64,000 bases of DNA. Origin: Nonomuraea glycinis. GTDB taxonomy: Bacteria > Actinomycetota > Actinomycetes > Streptosporangiales > Streptosporangiaceae. The notes below the pieces were generated by a model, which did not search any database, was not told the origin of the DNA, and saw only the letters and a list, made by a program, of their open reading frames with translations. The position numbers were made by a program, and so were the translations under genes. The stretch lies in NCBI RefSeq assembly GCF_014646515.1, contig NZ_BMNK01000011.1:208634-272633 (forward strand), given 5' to 3'. Below, in pieces: positions 10,082 through 20,131 of the stretch (position 1 is the stretch's first letter; every line of letters starts with the position of its first letter).

Positions 10082-10567
10082 CTACGGCTCGCGCGGCGCC
10101 CGTCGAGGGACGTCGGCGACCAACGGCAGGACCCGGTACGGAACCGGGGTGTCCAGCGCGATGATGGACGACGTTCTGAGCACGCCCTGGACGTCCACGA
10201 TCCCGTCGATGACCCGCTGCAGATCGGCGTTGGTCCGGGCCACCACCCGGCACAGCAGGTCGCTGCCGCCGGTGATGGTGTGCACCTCCAGCACCTCGGG
10301 GATGAGCGCCAGCCGGTCGGCGACCGGGTCGTGCCCGGCGATCTGGCGGATCTCCATCATGACGAAGGCGGTGACGTCGTAGCCGAGCGCCTCGGTCGAG
10401 ATGTCCGGCCCGAACCCGGTGATGACGCCCCTGGCGGCCAGCCGGTCCAGCCGCGCCTGAACGGTGCCGCGGGCGACGCCGAGCCGGCGCGAGCACTCCA
10501 GCACACCCAGCCTCGGCTCGGCGGACAGCAGCGCGATCAACCGGGCGTCCAGCTCATCGATCGTCAT
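10082..10567 (-). CDS. Lrp/AsnC family transcriptional regulator
   Basis: 161 aa from the ATG at 10567, preceded by GAGGAAG. N-terminal winged HTH (DELDARLIALLSAEPRLGV, then RRLGVARGTVQARLDRL as recognition helix) and a C-terminal RAM ligand-binding domain (about 75-150) ending in a proline/arginine tail. It diverges from hppD with 94 bp between the start codons, so it most likely controls tyrosine catabolism, probably with an aromatic amino acid or keto-acid effector (inference). In-frame ATGs upstream, up to 10618, would overlap the palindrome described next. Confidence 0.9.
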   Translation of the reverse strand: MTIDELDARLIALLSAEPRLGVLECSRRLGVARGTVQARLDRLAARGVITGFGPDISTEALGYDVTAFVMMEIRQIAGHDPVADRLALIPEVLEVHTITGGSDLLCRVVARTNADLQRVIDGIVDVQGVLRTSSIIALDTPVPYRVLPLVADVPRRAPREP

Positions 10568-10602
10568 GGTGTACGGCTTCCTCGGCGGATCGGGACTCAC
10601 AC

Positions 10603-10637
10603 TGGACATATTGTCCACTCATTCGAGCAACTCTTGC
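10603..10637. promoter_or_regulatory. Two palindromes between lrp-type gene and hppD
   Basis: TGGACA-TAT-TGTCCA (10603-10617) and GCAA-CTC-TTGC (10627-10637) are inverted repeats whose centres are about 22 bp apart, i.e. two helical turns. They lie between the divergent regulator and hppD, upstream of the hppD -10. Lrp/AsnC proteins bind multiple phased sites, so these are the best operator candidates. Confidence 0.5.
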
Positions 10638-10649
10638 ACAACACGCCCA

Positions 10650-10655
10650 TATATA
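10650..10655 (+). promoter_or_regulatory. -10 box of hppD
   Basis: TATATA ends 6 nt before the ATG at 10662, giving a leaderless start for hppD. No purine-rich ribosome binding site precedes that ATG. Confidence 0.5.
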
Positions 10656-10661
10656 TCGAGC

Positions 10662-11780
10662 ATGGGCCGTATGAGCGATGTCTTTCCGGTCAATGGAATG
10701 GATGCCGTGGTGTTCGCCGTCGGCAACGCCAAGCAGGCAGCCCACTACTACTCGACGGCGTTCGGCATGAAGCTGGTGGCCTACCGCGGGCCGGAGAACG
10801 GCAGCCGCGACGAGGTGGCCTACGTGCTCACCTCGGGCAGCGCCAGGTTCGAGCTCCGCTCCTCGATCAGGCCCGGCACCGACCTGGCCAGGCACGTGGC
10901 CGAGCACGGCGACGGGGTGACCGACCTGGCGCTGGAGGTCCCGGACGTGGAGGCGGCCTACCAGCACGCCGTGGCCCACGGCGCCCGCGGGCTGGCTGAG
11001 CCGTACACGATGGAGGACGAGCACGGCAAGGTCGTGCTCGCGGCGATCGCCACCTACGGCGAGACCCGCCACACCCTGGTGGACCGGGCCAACTACGGCG
11101 GCGTGTACCTGCCCGGCTACCTGCCCGCCACGCCGCTCGTCGCCCCGCCCGCCACCAGGACCGGGCGGCTGTTCCAGGCCGTCGACCACTGCGTGGGCAA
11201 CGTCGAGCTGGGCAAGATGGACGAATGGGTGGACTTTTACCGCACGGTCATGGGCTTCACGAACATGGCGGAGTTCGTCGGCGACGACATCGCCACGGAG
11301 TATTCCGCGCTGATGTCCAAGGTCGTGGCGGACGGCTCGCGCAAGGTCAAGTTCCCGCTGAACGAGCCGGCAGTCAGCCGCAAGAAGTCGCAGATCGACG
11401 AATATCTGGAGTTCTACGGCGGGCCCGGCGTGCAGCACATCGCGCTGGCCACCAACGACATCCTGACCACGGTCGACCACATGCGCGCGGCCGGGATGGA
11501 GTTCCTCGACACGCCCGACTCCTACTACGACGACCCCGAGCTGCGCGGCCGCATCGGCGAGGTGCGGGCGCCGATCGAGGAGCTGAAGAAGCGCAAGATC
11601 CTGGTCGACAGGGACGAGGACGGCTACCTGCTGCAGATCTTCACCAAGCCGGTGCAGGACCGGCCGACGGTCTTCTTCGAGCTCATCGAGCGGCACGGCT
11701 CGCTCGGCTTCGGCAAGGGCAACTTCAAGGCGCTGTTCGAGGCCATCGAGCGCGAACAGGAGCGCAGAGGCAACCTCTGA
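10662..11780 (+). CDS. hppD: 4-hydroxyphenylpyruvate dioxygenase
   Basis: 372 aa. Converts 4-hydroxyphenylpyruvate to homogentisate in tyrosine catabolism, using Fe(II) and O2. It has two vicinal-oxygen-chelate halves; the iron ligands are in the C-terminal half: His176 (AVDHCVGN), His259 (VQHIAL) and Glu340 (FFELIER). The motif FFELIERHGSLGFGKGNFKA is diagnostic. Start ATG 10662 is supported by a -10 box; an ATG nine bases further on is possible. The divergent Lrp-type regulator is its likely controller. Confidence 0.97.
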   Translation: MGRMSDVFPVNGMDAVVFAVGNAKQAAHYYSTAFGMKLVAYRGPENGSRDEVAYVLTSGSARFELRSSIRPGTDLARHVAEHGDGVTDLALEVPDVEAAYQHAVAHGARGLAEPYTMEDEHGKVVLAAIATYGETRHTLVDRANYGGVYLPGYLPATPLVAPPATRTGRLFQAVDHCVGNVELGKMDEWVDFYRTVMGFTNMAEFVGDDIATEYSALMSKVVADGSRKVKFPLNEPAVSRKKSQIDEYLEFYGGPGVQHIALATNDILTTVDHMRAAGMEFLDTPDSYYDDPELRGRIGEVRAPIEELKKRKILVDRDEDGYLLQIFTKPVQDRPTVFFELIERHGSLGFGKGNFKALFEAIEREQERRGNL

Positions 11781-11853
11781 CGCGAGGGCGTCTCCAACGA
11801 TGCCTGACTCAGCGTAAGCTTGCGGTCACGCATCGAAGGGGGACGCGGCACAG

Positions 11854-13263
<1,410 letters not shown>

Positions 13264-13282
13264 CACCGGGGGGCGCTGCGTC

Positions 13283-14362
13283 TCAGTAGCTCTCCCCCGC
13301 CAGGATCAGGGCGGCCGCGCCGACCAGGCCGGCCTCCTGGCCCAGGGCGGCGGGCACCACCCGGACCCGGCGGGCGAAGTCCATCCGGGCGTGCTCGCGC
13401 AGCGCCTCCTCCAGCGGCCCGAACAGCGGCTCGCCCGCCTGCGACAGGCCGCCGCCGATGGTCACCAGGTCCAGGTCGCACAGGTGGGTGGCGGACGCGA
13501 TCGCGATGCCCAGCGCCCGGCCGGCCCGCCGCATCGCGGCCACCGCCACCTCGACACCCGCCCGGGCGTCCGCCGCCAGCACACGCCCGGTAACCGCCCG
13601 ATCCTCCCGATACGGCTCAACACCCACCGAGCCGACGACCCCCACCCCGGCGGCTCCCAGATTGGCCATCCCCGGCCCGGCCACACACGGATCACCGAGT
13701 CCAGGGCCGGCCACCGCGCGACCCTCGCCCCTCAGCCCTGGGGTTTCCGCCAGGGGGCGGTCCGGGGTGGTGGTGCTGGGGGTCCAGCCCTGGGACAGGG
13801 CCCACTCAGTCAGGGCGGGGCCTCTGGCGACCGCCTCCAGGCAGCCGTGGCCGCCGCACCCGCACCGAGGCCCGCCCTCGGGCTCCACCACGACGTGCCC
13901 GATGTGCCCGGCGTTGCCGGTGCCGCCGTTGATCAGGCGCCCGCCGAGGATCAGACCACCGCCCACCCCGGTCGAGACCACCATGCCGAGCATGTCGGCG
14001 CTGCCACGGCCCGCGCCCTGCCAGTGCTCGGCCACGGCCACACAGACGGCGTCGTTGTGTATCCGTACCGGAAGGCCGGGGAAGCGGGCCGCCAGCCTGG
14101 CGCGCAGTGGGAAACCGCGCCAGGCGGGGATGTTGAGCGGTGACACCTCGCCGTCCGGCCAGGTCATCGGGCCGCCGCAGCCGACCCCCACCCCGGCCAC
14201 CCCGCCGGAGAGCGGGTCGATCAGGTCGGTGAGCGTCTTCCACAGGGTCTGCGCGTCCGCGTGCTGCGGGGTGGCGACGCGGGTGATCCGCCGGGGCACG
14301 CCGTCGGGGCCGACGAGGGCGGCGGCCATCTTGGTGCCGCCGACGTCGATCGCGAGGATCAC
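13283..14362 (-). CDS. ROK family sugar kinase with internal insertion
   Basis: 359 aa. ATP-binding AIDVGGTKMAAALV at the N-terminus, catalytic Asp104 in IHNDAV, and the ROK zinc motif with His153/His156 and Cys167, Cys169, Cys174 (CGCGGHGCLEA). Most likely a glucokinase or related hexose kinase; substrate not assignable. Between about residues 193 and 258 there is a Gly/Val/Pro-rich segment with repeated VAGPG that typical ROK proteins lack, making this one about 50 residues longer. The ATG at 14362 overlaps the stop of the upstream FIST gene by 4 nt (ATGA), so the two are coupled. Confidence 0.9.
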   Translation of the reverse strand: MILAIDVGGTKMAAALVGPDGVPRRITRVATPQHADAQTLWKTLTDLIDPLSGGVAGVGVGCGGPMTWPDGEVSPLNIPAWRGFPLRARLAARFPGLPVRIHNDAVCVAVAEHWQGAGRGSADMLGMVVSTGVGGGLILGGRLINGGTGNAGHIGHVVVEPEGGPRCGCGGHGCLEAVARGPALTEWALSQGWTPSTTTPDRPLAETPGLRGEGRAVAGPGLGDPCVAGPGMANLGAAGVGVVGSVGVEPYREDRAVTGRVLAADARAGVEVAVAAMRRAGRALGIAIASATHLCDLDLVTIGGGLSQAGEPLFGPLEEALREHARMDFARRVRVVPAALGQEAGLVGAAALILAGESY

Positions 14363-15540
14363 GTGCCGCCCGCCGACCCGGAGGAGGAGAAGACGAGCAC
14401 GGAGGCGGTGAACCCGTGTACGTGGTTGTGGCCGGCGACCGGGCCGACCTCGCCGGCGGCGAAGAAGCCCGCCATGCCGATGGGGCCGAGCGTGTCGCGC
14501 AGCGCGACGGGATCGTGGTCGGCGGTGCCGAACATCGCCGAGCCGCGGCCGTTGCAGGAGAACAGCAGCGCGCCGTCGACCCTGCCGAGCTCCTCACGGT
14601 GCGCGTCGAGCAGGTCGTAGAGGTCCTCGTCGGCGGTGGCGGCGTCGCGCACCTGGAAGCGCACGGTCCGGCCGATCTCCACGATGTCGCCGATGGCCAC
14701 GGCCTCGCGTTCGGGGTCGATGCCGATCACGCCTCTGATCAGGAAGTCGCCGCGTTCGTGGCGTTCGGCGTACTCGTCCATGGCCACGCCGATCTGCAGT
14801 CCGGCCGCCACCAGCTCGCGGTCGTCCTCGTCGAGATCGCTGACGATGTCCTCAAGGCGGGAGAGCGCGGGCTGCCCGGCCAGCTCCAGCAGCAGGTTCT
14901 CCTCGCTGCGGGTGACGACCATGCTGGGGCCGATCGGACGGCAGCCCTGGCTGACCACGGTGCTGACCCGGACGGCCCCGCTGATCAGCACGCCGATCGC
15001 GCCTTCGGTGTAGACCTCGCCGTCGGCGAACAGCCGGACCGACCCGCGGCCCTGGAGCCCGTTGGCCAGGCCGCCGATCAGCGGCAGGTCGCCGAGCACC
15101 TCCACGGACCGTTCGACGAAGGCGTCCGTCGGGAAGGAGTAGGGGTCGGCGAGGATGATCGCCACATGGTCGTCGGTGCCGCGCTCCGGCAGTCCGACCA
15201 CCACGAACTTGTCCTCGGCGGTCAGCGTCTCCAGCGCGAACGTGGTGATCTCGGCCCCGTCGAGAGTGGCCGCCCAGGCGCTCACGGCGGGCGTCAACTC
15301 GACGCCCTGTCCGTCGCCGATCACCCCGGTGGCGCTGCAGCCGATCACCTGCGCCTCCGGCGCCAGCCGCATCGCGCGCTCGCCCGCCCTGGCCACATCG
15401 TCGGGATCCTCACCGCAGATGAAGAAGCAGACCAGGTCGGCTTGGCCGTTGAGTCTCGCCAGAGCTTGACCGACGGCCTTCTCCGCGGCCGTCACCAGAT
15501 CGGAATCCACGGCGAGGCCGTCGGCGAAGCGGGTCGTCAT
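14359..15540 (-). CDS. FIST domain sensory protein
   Basis: 393 aa from the ATG at 15540, with GAGAGG about 11 nt upstream; a longer form from 15612 would run into the divergent promoter region. FIST_N (about 1-200; includes QVIGCSATGVIG) and FIST_C (about 215-375; includes ALLFSCNGRGSAMFG and GFFAAGEVGPV) domains are both present. FIST proteins are proposed ligand-binding sensors of small molecules such as amino acids. Here it stands alone, with no kinase or cyclase output domain fused, and is coupled to a ROK kinase. Confidence 0.9.
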   Translation of the reverse strand: MTTRFADGLAVDSDLVTAAEKAVGQALARLNGQADLVCFFICGEDPDDVARAGERAMRLAPEAQVIGCSATGVIGDGQGVELTPAVSAWAATLDGAEITTFALETLTAEDKFVVVGLPERGTDDHVAIILADPYSFPTDAFVERSVEVLGDLPLIGGLANGLQGRGSVRLFADGEVYTEGAIGVLISGAVRVSTVVSQGCRPIGPSMVVTRSEENLLLELAGQPALSRLEDIVSDLDEDDRELVAAGLQIGVAMDEYAERHERGDFLIRGVIGIDPEREAVAIGDIVEIGRTVRFQVRDAATADEDLYDLLDAHREELGRVDGALLFSCNGRGSAMFGTADHDPVALRDTLGPIGMAGFFAAGEVGPVAGHNHVHGFTASVLVFSSSGSAGGT

Positions 15541-15697
15541 CAGTGCCACGCCTCTCGCCTCCCTCAGCAGGTCCAAGTCCCCTAGGCCCGATTCTCCCCC
15601 GTAAAAGGACAAGCACGCACACGAACCGTCACCTAATGGTCGAGATCCGAAATCTCCGCCAGCTGCGAAACTCTCCCCGCATCATCCCGGAGGGACG

Positions 15698-15703
15698 TAG
15701 TCT
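15698..15703 (+). promoter_or_regulatory. -10 box for a leaderless gene
   Basis: TAGTCT ends 7 nt before the GTG at 15711. Confidence 0.45.
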
Positions 15704-15710
15704 CGATCCC

Positions 15711-17102
15711 GTGCATCAGCCTCGTATTCTTCGCGAGTTGCGAGAGAGCGGCCACGTTCATCGCACCGTCAAAGCCGAGGTCCGCGAAAACCTGCTGGCC
15801 AAACTCCGAGCGGGCGAGCCCCGTTTCCCAGGCATCGTGGGCTTCGACGACTCCGTCCTGCCCCATCTCGAACGAGCCCTCATCGCCGGGCATGACCTGG
15901 TCCTGCTCGGTGAGCGCGGCCAAGGTAAGACCCGGCTCATCCGCACGGTCACCGGCCTTCTCGACGAATGGACTCCCGTCGTCGAGGGATGTGAGATCAA
16001 CGACCATCCCTACGCCCCTGTCTGCGGCCGCTGCCGCGCGCTGGCGGACGAGCTGGGCGACGAGCTCCCCGTGGCGTGGAAACACCGCGACGAGCGCTAC
16101 GGCGAGAAGCTCGCCACCCCCGACACCTCCGTGGGCGATCTGATCGGCGACATCGACCCGATCAAGATCGCTGAGGGGCGGCGGCTCGGTGACCCCGAGA
16201 CCGTGCACTACGGCCTGGTCCCGCGCACCAACCGGGGCGTCTTCTCCGTCAACGAGCTGCCCGACCTGGCCGAGCGCATCCAAGTCTCGCTGCTCAACGT
16301 GCTGGAGGAGCGCGACATCCAGGTGCGCGGCTACAACCTGCGGCTGCCGCTCGACATCCTGCTCATCGCCAGCGCCAACCCCGAGGACTACACCAACAGG
16401 GGCCGGATCATCACCCCGCTGAAGGACCGCTTCGGCGCCGAGGTCCGCACCCACTACCCGCTCACGATCGAGGACGAGCTCACGCTCATCCGGCAGGAGA
16501 CCGTGCCGGACATCGGGGCCGACATCCCCGAGCACCTCATCGAGGCGATCGCCAGGTTCACCCGGCTGGTCCGCGAGTCCACGGCCGTCGACGCCCGCTC
16601 CGGCGTGTCGGCGCGCTTCTCCATCGCGGCCGCCGAGACCGCCTCGGCCTCGGCCGTGCGCAGGGCCGCCATCGCCGGCGAGGAGCAGGCGGTGACCCGG
16701 GTGTGCGACCTGGCCCCGGTCGTGCACAGCCTGCGCGGCAAGGTCGAGTTCGAGGTCAGCGAGGAGGGCAGGGAGACCGAGATCCTGGCCCACCTGCTGC
16801 GCCGGGCCACGGCCGAGACGTTCAGGAGCCGGCTGGGCGGCATGGACCTGTCCCCGCTCACCGACAAGTTCGCCGAGGGCAACCAGGTGGAGTCGGGCGA
16901 GCTGATCGGCGCGGGCGAGCTGCTGCACCGGATCGGCCCGGTCAACGGCCTCGCCAAGATCATGACCGCGCTGGGCATGGGCGCGGGCGAGGAGTCCCCG
17001 GGGCACGCGGCGGCGGCCCTGGAGTTCGCTCTGGAGGGCCTCTACCTCATGCGCCGGCTGTCGAAGGATGACCTGGACGGAGTCGCCGTCTACCGGACCT
17101 GA
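15711..17102 (+). CDS. MoxR/magnesium chelatase-like AAA+ ATPase
   Basis: 463 aa. The GTG at 15711 is used because homologues begin near LRELRESGHVHR and a TAGTCT -10 ends 7 nt upstream; an ATG at 15636 is less likely. Walker A is GERGQGKT (67-74). A cysteine pair region (GCEINDHPYAPVCGRC) looks like a small metal-binding insertion. SVNELPDLAERIQVSLLNVLEERDI is the MoxR/BchI-type sensor block, followed by ANPEDYTNRGRI. Together with the VWA protein downstream it forms the classic MoxR-VWA chaperone pair, thought to remodel or metallate client proteins. Confidence 0.93.
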   Translation: MHQPRILRELRESGHVHRTVKAEVRENLLAKLRAGEPRFPGIVGFDDSVLPHLERALIAGHDLVLLGERGQGKTRLIRTVTGLLDEWTPVVEGCEINDHPYAPVCGRCRALADELGDELPVAWKHRDERYGEKLATPDTSVGDLIGDIDPIKIAEGRRLGDPETVHYGLVPRTNRGVFSVNELPDLAERIQVSLLNVLEERDIQVRGYNLRLPLDILLIASANPEDYTNRGRIITPLKDRFGAEVRTHYPLTIEDELTLIRQETVPDIGADIPEHLIEAIARFTRLVRESTAVDARSGVSARFSIAAAETASASAVRRAAIAGEEQAVTRVCDLAPVVHSLRGKVEFEVSEEGRETEILAHLLRRATAETFRSRLGGMDLSPLTDKFAEGNQVESGELIGAGELLHRIGPVNGLAKIMTALGMGAGEESPGHAAAALEFALEGLYLMRRLSKDDLDGVAVYRT

Positions 17103-17111
17103 CCCCGGCGG

Positions 17112-17159
17112 AGGTCTCCCCGGAAGGGCCTGCTCCGGCGGGCCTCTTCCGGGAGACCT
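17112..17159 (+). terminator. Strong hairpin after the AAA+ ATPase gene
   Basis: AGGTCTCC...GGAAG and CTTCC...GGAGACCT pair over about 18 bp around a 10-nt loop, starting 10 nt past the stop codon. It separates the ATPase from the VWA gene, which has its own promoter. Confidence 0.8.
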
Positions 17160-17285
17160 GCCCTCGGTCTCTGCTCCTGTACGGACCAGCGGTTCGGGGC
17201 GTCAGCGGGGTCGCCTCGGTGCTGTTTCACCACAGGCGGAGCCACCCGTACGGGCTCAGCGTCCGCATAGTGGTGCATCTGGGGT

Positions 17286-17291
17286 TAGCGT
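17286..17291 (+). promoter_or_regulatory. -10 box for a leaderless gene
   Basis: TAGCGT ends 6 nt before the GTG at 17298. Confidence 0.45.
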
Positions 17292-17297
17292 GGGTTC

Positions 17298-19265
17298 GTG
17301 ATGGCCTACCGCTATGGCGAGTTCCACGATGGCCCGGACCCCCTCGCCCCGCCGTACGACGTGCGTGCGGCTCTCGACGAGATGGGCGACGCCATCCTGT
17401 CCGGTTCCACGCCCGTGCACGCCCTGCGCGACCTGCTCAAGCGCGGCCTGCCGGGCGCGCAGGACCGCCGAGGTCTCGACGACATGCTCAGAGAGGTACG
17501 CCGACGCCGCCGCGAGCTGCGAGAGAGCGGCCGGCTCGACGGCACCCTGGAGCGGGCACGGGCGCTGCTGGACAAGGCGATCGGGCAGGAGCGGGCCGAG
17601 CTGTTCCCGGACCCGTCCGACGACGCCCGGCTGCGTGAGGCCGAGCTCGACACGCTGCCTGACGACACCGCCGGCGCCATCCAGGCGCTGACGCCCTACG
17701 AATGGCGCTCGGCCGCGGCCAGGCAGACCTTCGAGGAGCTGCGTGACCTGCTGCGGCGGGAGGTGCTCGACAGCCAGTTCAAGGGGCTGCGCGACGCGCT
17801 GGCCCACCCTGACCCGGAGGCGATGGAGCGAGTCCGCCAGATGATGTCGGACTTGAACGACATGCTGGACAGGGACGCCCGAGGCGAGCACCAGCAAGCC
17901 GACTTCGACGCTTTTATGGCGAAATATGGCGACATGTTTCCGGAGAAGCCGCGGAACCTCGAGGAGCTCGTCGACACTCTCGCCCGCCGCGCCGCCGCCA
18001 CCCAGCGCATGCTCGCCTCGATGACCCCGCGCCAGCGCGAGGAGCTCGGCAATCTGATCAACGAGACCCTCGACCAGTCCGGGCTCGCCGACCAGATGCG
18101 CCGCCTCGGCGAGGCCCTCGCCGCCCGCCGCCCCGACCTCGCCTGGGACGCGGACGAGCGGATGACCGGCGAGCAGCCGCTCGGCATGGGCGACGCCGTC
18201 ACCGCCCTGGAGGAGCTGGCCGACCTCTCCCAGTTGGAGACCGCGCTGCGCCAGGACTACCCAGGGGCCAGGCTGGACGACATCGACGAGGCCGCGGTCC
18301 GCCGCGCCCTCGGCCGCTCGGCCGTCGACGACCTGGAGGGGCTCAAGCGGATCGAGCGGGAGCTGGAGGAGCAGGGCTATCTGCTGCGCCGCCGCGGCAA
18401 GCTGGAGCTCACCCCCAAGGCCGTGCGGCGGCTCGGCGAGACCGCGCTGCGCCGGGTGTTCACCTCGCTGGACGCCGGACGGCGCGGCGACCACGACCAG
18501 CACGACGCGGGCTCGGCCGGCGAGCTCACCGGCTCCTCACGCCCCTGGCGGTTCGGCGACGAGCAGCCGATCGACGTGGTCCGCACCCTGGTCAACGGCG
18601 TGCGCGGCGGTGGCCTGCGCACCGAGGCGGGCGCCGGCACGTCCGTACGCCTGTCCGTGGACGACTTCGAGGTGGCCGAGACCGAGCGGCGCAGCGCCGC
18701 GGCCATCTGCCTGCTGGTGGACCTGTCCTACTCGATGGCCCTGCGGGGCACCTGGGCCGCGGCCAAGCAGACGGCGCTGGCCTTGCAGGCGCTGGTGGCC
18801 GCCAAGTTCCCGCAGGACGCCGTACAGATCATCGGCTTCTCCAACTATGCGCGGGTCCTGCAGCCGGACGAGCTCGCCGGCCTCGACTGGGACATGGTGC
18901 AGGGCACCAACCTGCACCACGCGCTGCTGATCGCGGGACGGCACCTGGACCGCCACCCCGACTTCGAGCCGGTGGTGCTCGTCGTCACCGACGGCGAGCC
19001 CACCGCGCACCTGATGCGCAACGGCCGCTCCGCCTTCGAATGGCCGCCGTCGTCGGAGACGCTGGAGCTGACGCTGGCGGAAGTGGACAAGATGACCCGC
19101 CGCCGCGCCACGCTCAACGTCTTCATGCTGGCGGGCGACGACCGGCTCAAGGAGTTCGTCGACGAGGTCGCCCGGCGCAACGGCGGGCGCGTCTTCTCGC
19201 CCGACGCCGACCGGCTGGGCGAATATGTGGTGAGTGACTTCCTGCGCGTACGCCGGGCCCGCTGA
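17298..19265 (+). CDS. VWA domain protein, partner of the MoxR-like ATPase
   Basis: 655 aa. The N-terminal two thirds is charged and helical with coiled-coil character. The C-terminal von Willebrand A domain has the MIDAS DLSYS near residue 474, followed by a conserved TNLHHAL and TDGEPT. VWA partners of MoxR ATPases bind substrate or adaptors through the metal site. GTG 17298 fits a leaderless start; ATG 17301 is adjacent. The stop codon lies at the edge of a repeat array that also contains the end of the convergent gene. Confidence 0.9.
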   Translation: MMAYRYGEFHDGPDPLAPPYDVRAALDEMGDAILSGSTPVHALRDLLKRGLPGAQDRRGLDDMLREVRRRRRELRESGRLDGTLERARALLDKAIGQERAELFPDPSDDARLREAELDTLPDDTAGAIQALTPYEWRSAAARQTFEELRDLLRREVLDSQFKGLRDALAHPDPEAMERVRQMMSDLNDMLDRDARGEHQQADFDAFMAKYGDMFPEKPRNLEELVDTLARRAAATQRMLASMTPRQREELGNLINETLDQSGLADQMRRLGEALAARRPDLAWDADERMTGEQPLGMGDAVTALEELADLSQLETALRQDYPGARLDDIDEAAVRRALGRSAVDDLEGLKRIERELEEQGYLLRRRGKLELTPKAVRRLGETALRRVFTSLDAGRRGDHDQHDAGSAGELTGSSRPWRFGDEQPIDVVRTLVNGVRGGGLRTEAGAGTSVRLSVDDFEVAETERRSAAAICLLVDLSYSMALRGTWAAAKQTALALQALVAAKFPQDAVQIIGFSNYARVLQPDELAGLDWDMVQGTNLHHALLIAGRHLDRHPDFEPVVLVVTDGEPTAHLMRNGRSAFEWPPSSETLELTLAEVDKMTRRRATLNVFMLAGDDRLKEFVDEVARRNGGRVFSPDADRLGEYVVSDFLRVRRAR

Positions 19266-19450
19266 CCTGCGCACAGGCATCGATGCCAGGCACGCTGACC
19301 GGCGCTCAGGCGTCGATCACGGGCCCGATGGCCGGCGCTCAAGGTCGATGCCGGGCCCGATGGCCGGCGGTCAGGCGTCGATGCCAGGCACGCTGACCGG
19401 CGGTCAAGGTCGATGCCGGGCCCGATGGCCGGCGGTCAGGCGTCGATGAG
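19260..19450. repeat. Direct repeats spanning two convergent gene ends
   Basis: A 45-bp sequence occurs identically at 19339-19383 and 19404-19448 (period 65). Shorter copies of GGCGTCGAT, GGGCCCGATGGCCGGC and CACGCTGACCGGC fill the rest of the interval. The right-hand copy contains the stop codon of the DUF6292 gene (19436-19438), and the left edge resembles the end of the VWA gene (GCTGACC). Confidence 0.9.
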
Positions 19451-19858
19451 GCGGCGGTAGAAGTCGAGCGCCACGTCGAAGCCGTCGTGGCAGCTGCGGT
19501 GGGAGCGATAACAGGGACGCCACGCGCTGCAGGCGCCGACGCCCGCGCGGGCGTCGGCCAGCGCCGCGGGCACCCGCTCCGGCCTGGGCAGCAGCCCGCC
19601 GCCCAGATAGCGGGACCCGGTCAGCTCGGTGCGCTCGCCGGAACCGCCGGAGACGAAGCGGCCCAGCCGCCATCCGCTCTCCTCGTCCCACACCAGCGCG
19701 GCCCCGTCCGCCAGGCGAACGGTCGCCTCACGCGGATCGCAGGGGCCCTCCCACCAGTCGGCGACCTCGGCTCCGAGCAGCTCGACGACTAGCCGCACGT
19801 AGCAGACCGGCTGCTGCAGCCACTCATCGGAATACGGCTCGACGTGCCTGATGGTCAC
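19436..19858 (-). CDS. DUF6292-like protein
   Basis: 140 aa from the GTG at 19858, chosen because AAGGGGG lies 8 nt upstream; the GTG three codons earlier has that sequence directly against it. The core CDPREATVRLADGAALVWDE and GWRLGRF match what I know of the actinobacterial DUF6292 family, which is unfortunately uncharacterised. The C-terminal part is cysteine-containing (ACSAWRPCYRSHRSCHD), unlike the shorter family members. Its 3' end is part of a repeat array. Confidence 0.7.
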   Translation of the reverse strand: MTIRHVEPYSDEWLQQPVCYVRLVVELLGAEVADWWEGPCDPREATVRLADGAALVWDEESGWRLGRFVSGGSGERTELTGSRYLGGGLLPRPERVPAALADARAGVGACSAWRPCYRSHRSCHDGFDVALDFYRRLIDA

Positions 19859-19998
19859 GGACGGCACCCCCTTGTGCCCAGAAGGTTAGGAAAATCCAGC
19901 GGTGAGTAACGATACCTGGGCTGAACTCATGCCGAAGCCCAAGCGTCTAGTCATTACGGACGGTATTTCCGCCCGCCACGGGGAAGGAGGTGGTGTTT

Positions 19999-20121
19999 AT
20001 GATCGCCATCATTCTGGTCGCACTGATGATCGTCGCCATTGTCACCAGCGAGCTGATCATGCGCTGCTCCGCCGTAAGCGAAGAGAGTGTCGAGTCCCCG
20101 GCCGAGATCGCCGGGGACTAG
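19999..20121 (+). CDS. 40-aa membrane peptide
   Basis: ATG at 19999 is preceded by GGAAGGAGGTGG, one of the best ribosome binding sites in the window. The product MIAIILVALMIVAIVTSELI... is one hydrophobic helix followed by a short, acidic tail (SEESVESPAEIAGD) with one cysteine at the membrane face. No family recognised. Its TAG stop codon is also the first three bases of the TAGTCT -10 box of the next gene, so the two are packed as tightly as possible. Confidence 0.65.
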   Translation: MIAIILVALMIVAIVTSELIMRCSAVSEESVESPAEIAGD

Positions 20122-20124
20122 TCT
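20119..20124 (+). promoter_or_regulatory. -10 box for a leaderless gene, overlapping a stop codon
   Basis: TAGTCT ends 7 nt before the ATG at 20132, and its TAG is the stop codon of the preceding 40-codon gene. Confidence 0.5.
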
Positions 20125-20131
20125 CTCCCGC

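Noticed and set aside
15543..15710. N-terminal extension of the MoxR-like ATPase
   Set aside because: Residues encoded here look like noise, and the GTG at 15711 matches homologues and a -10 box.
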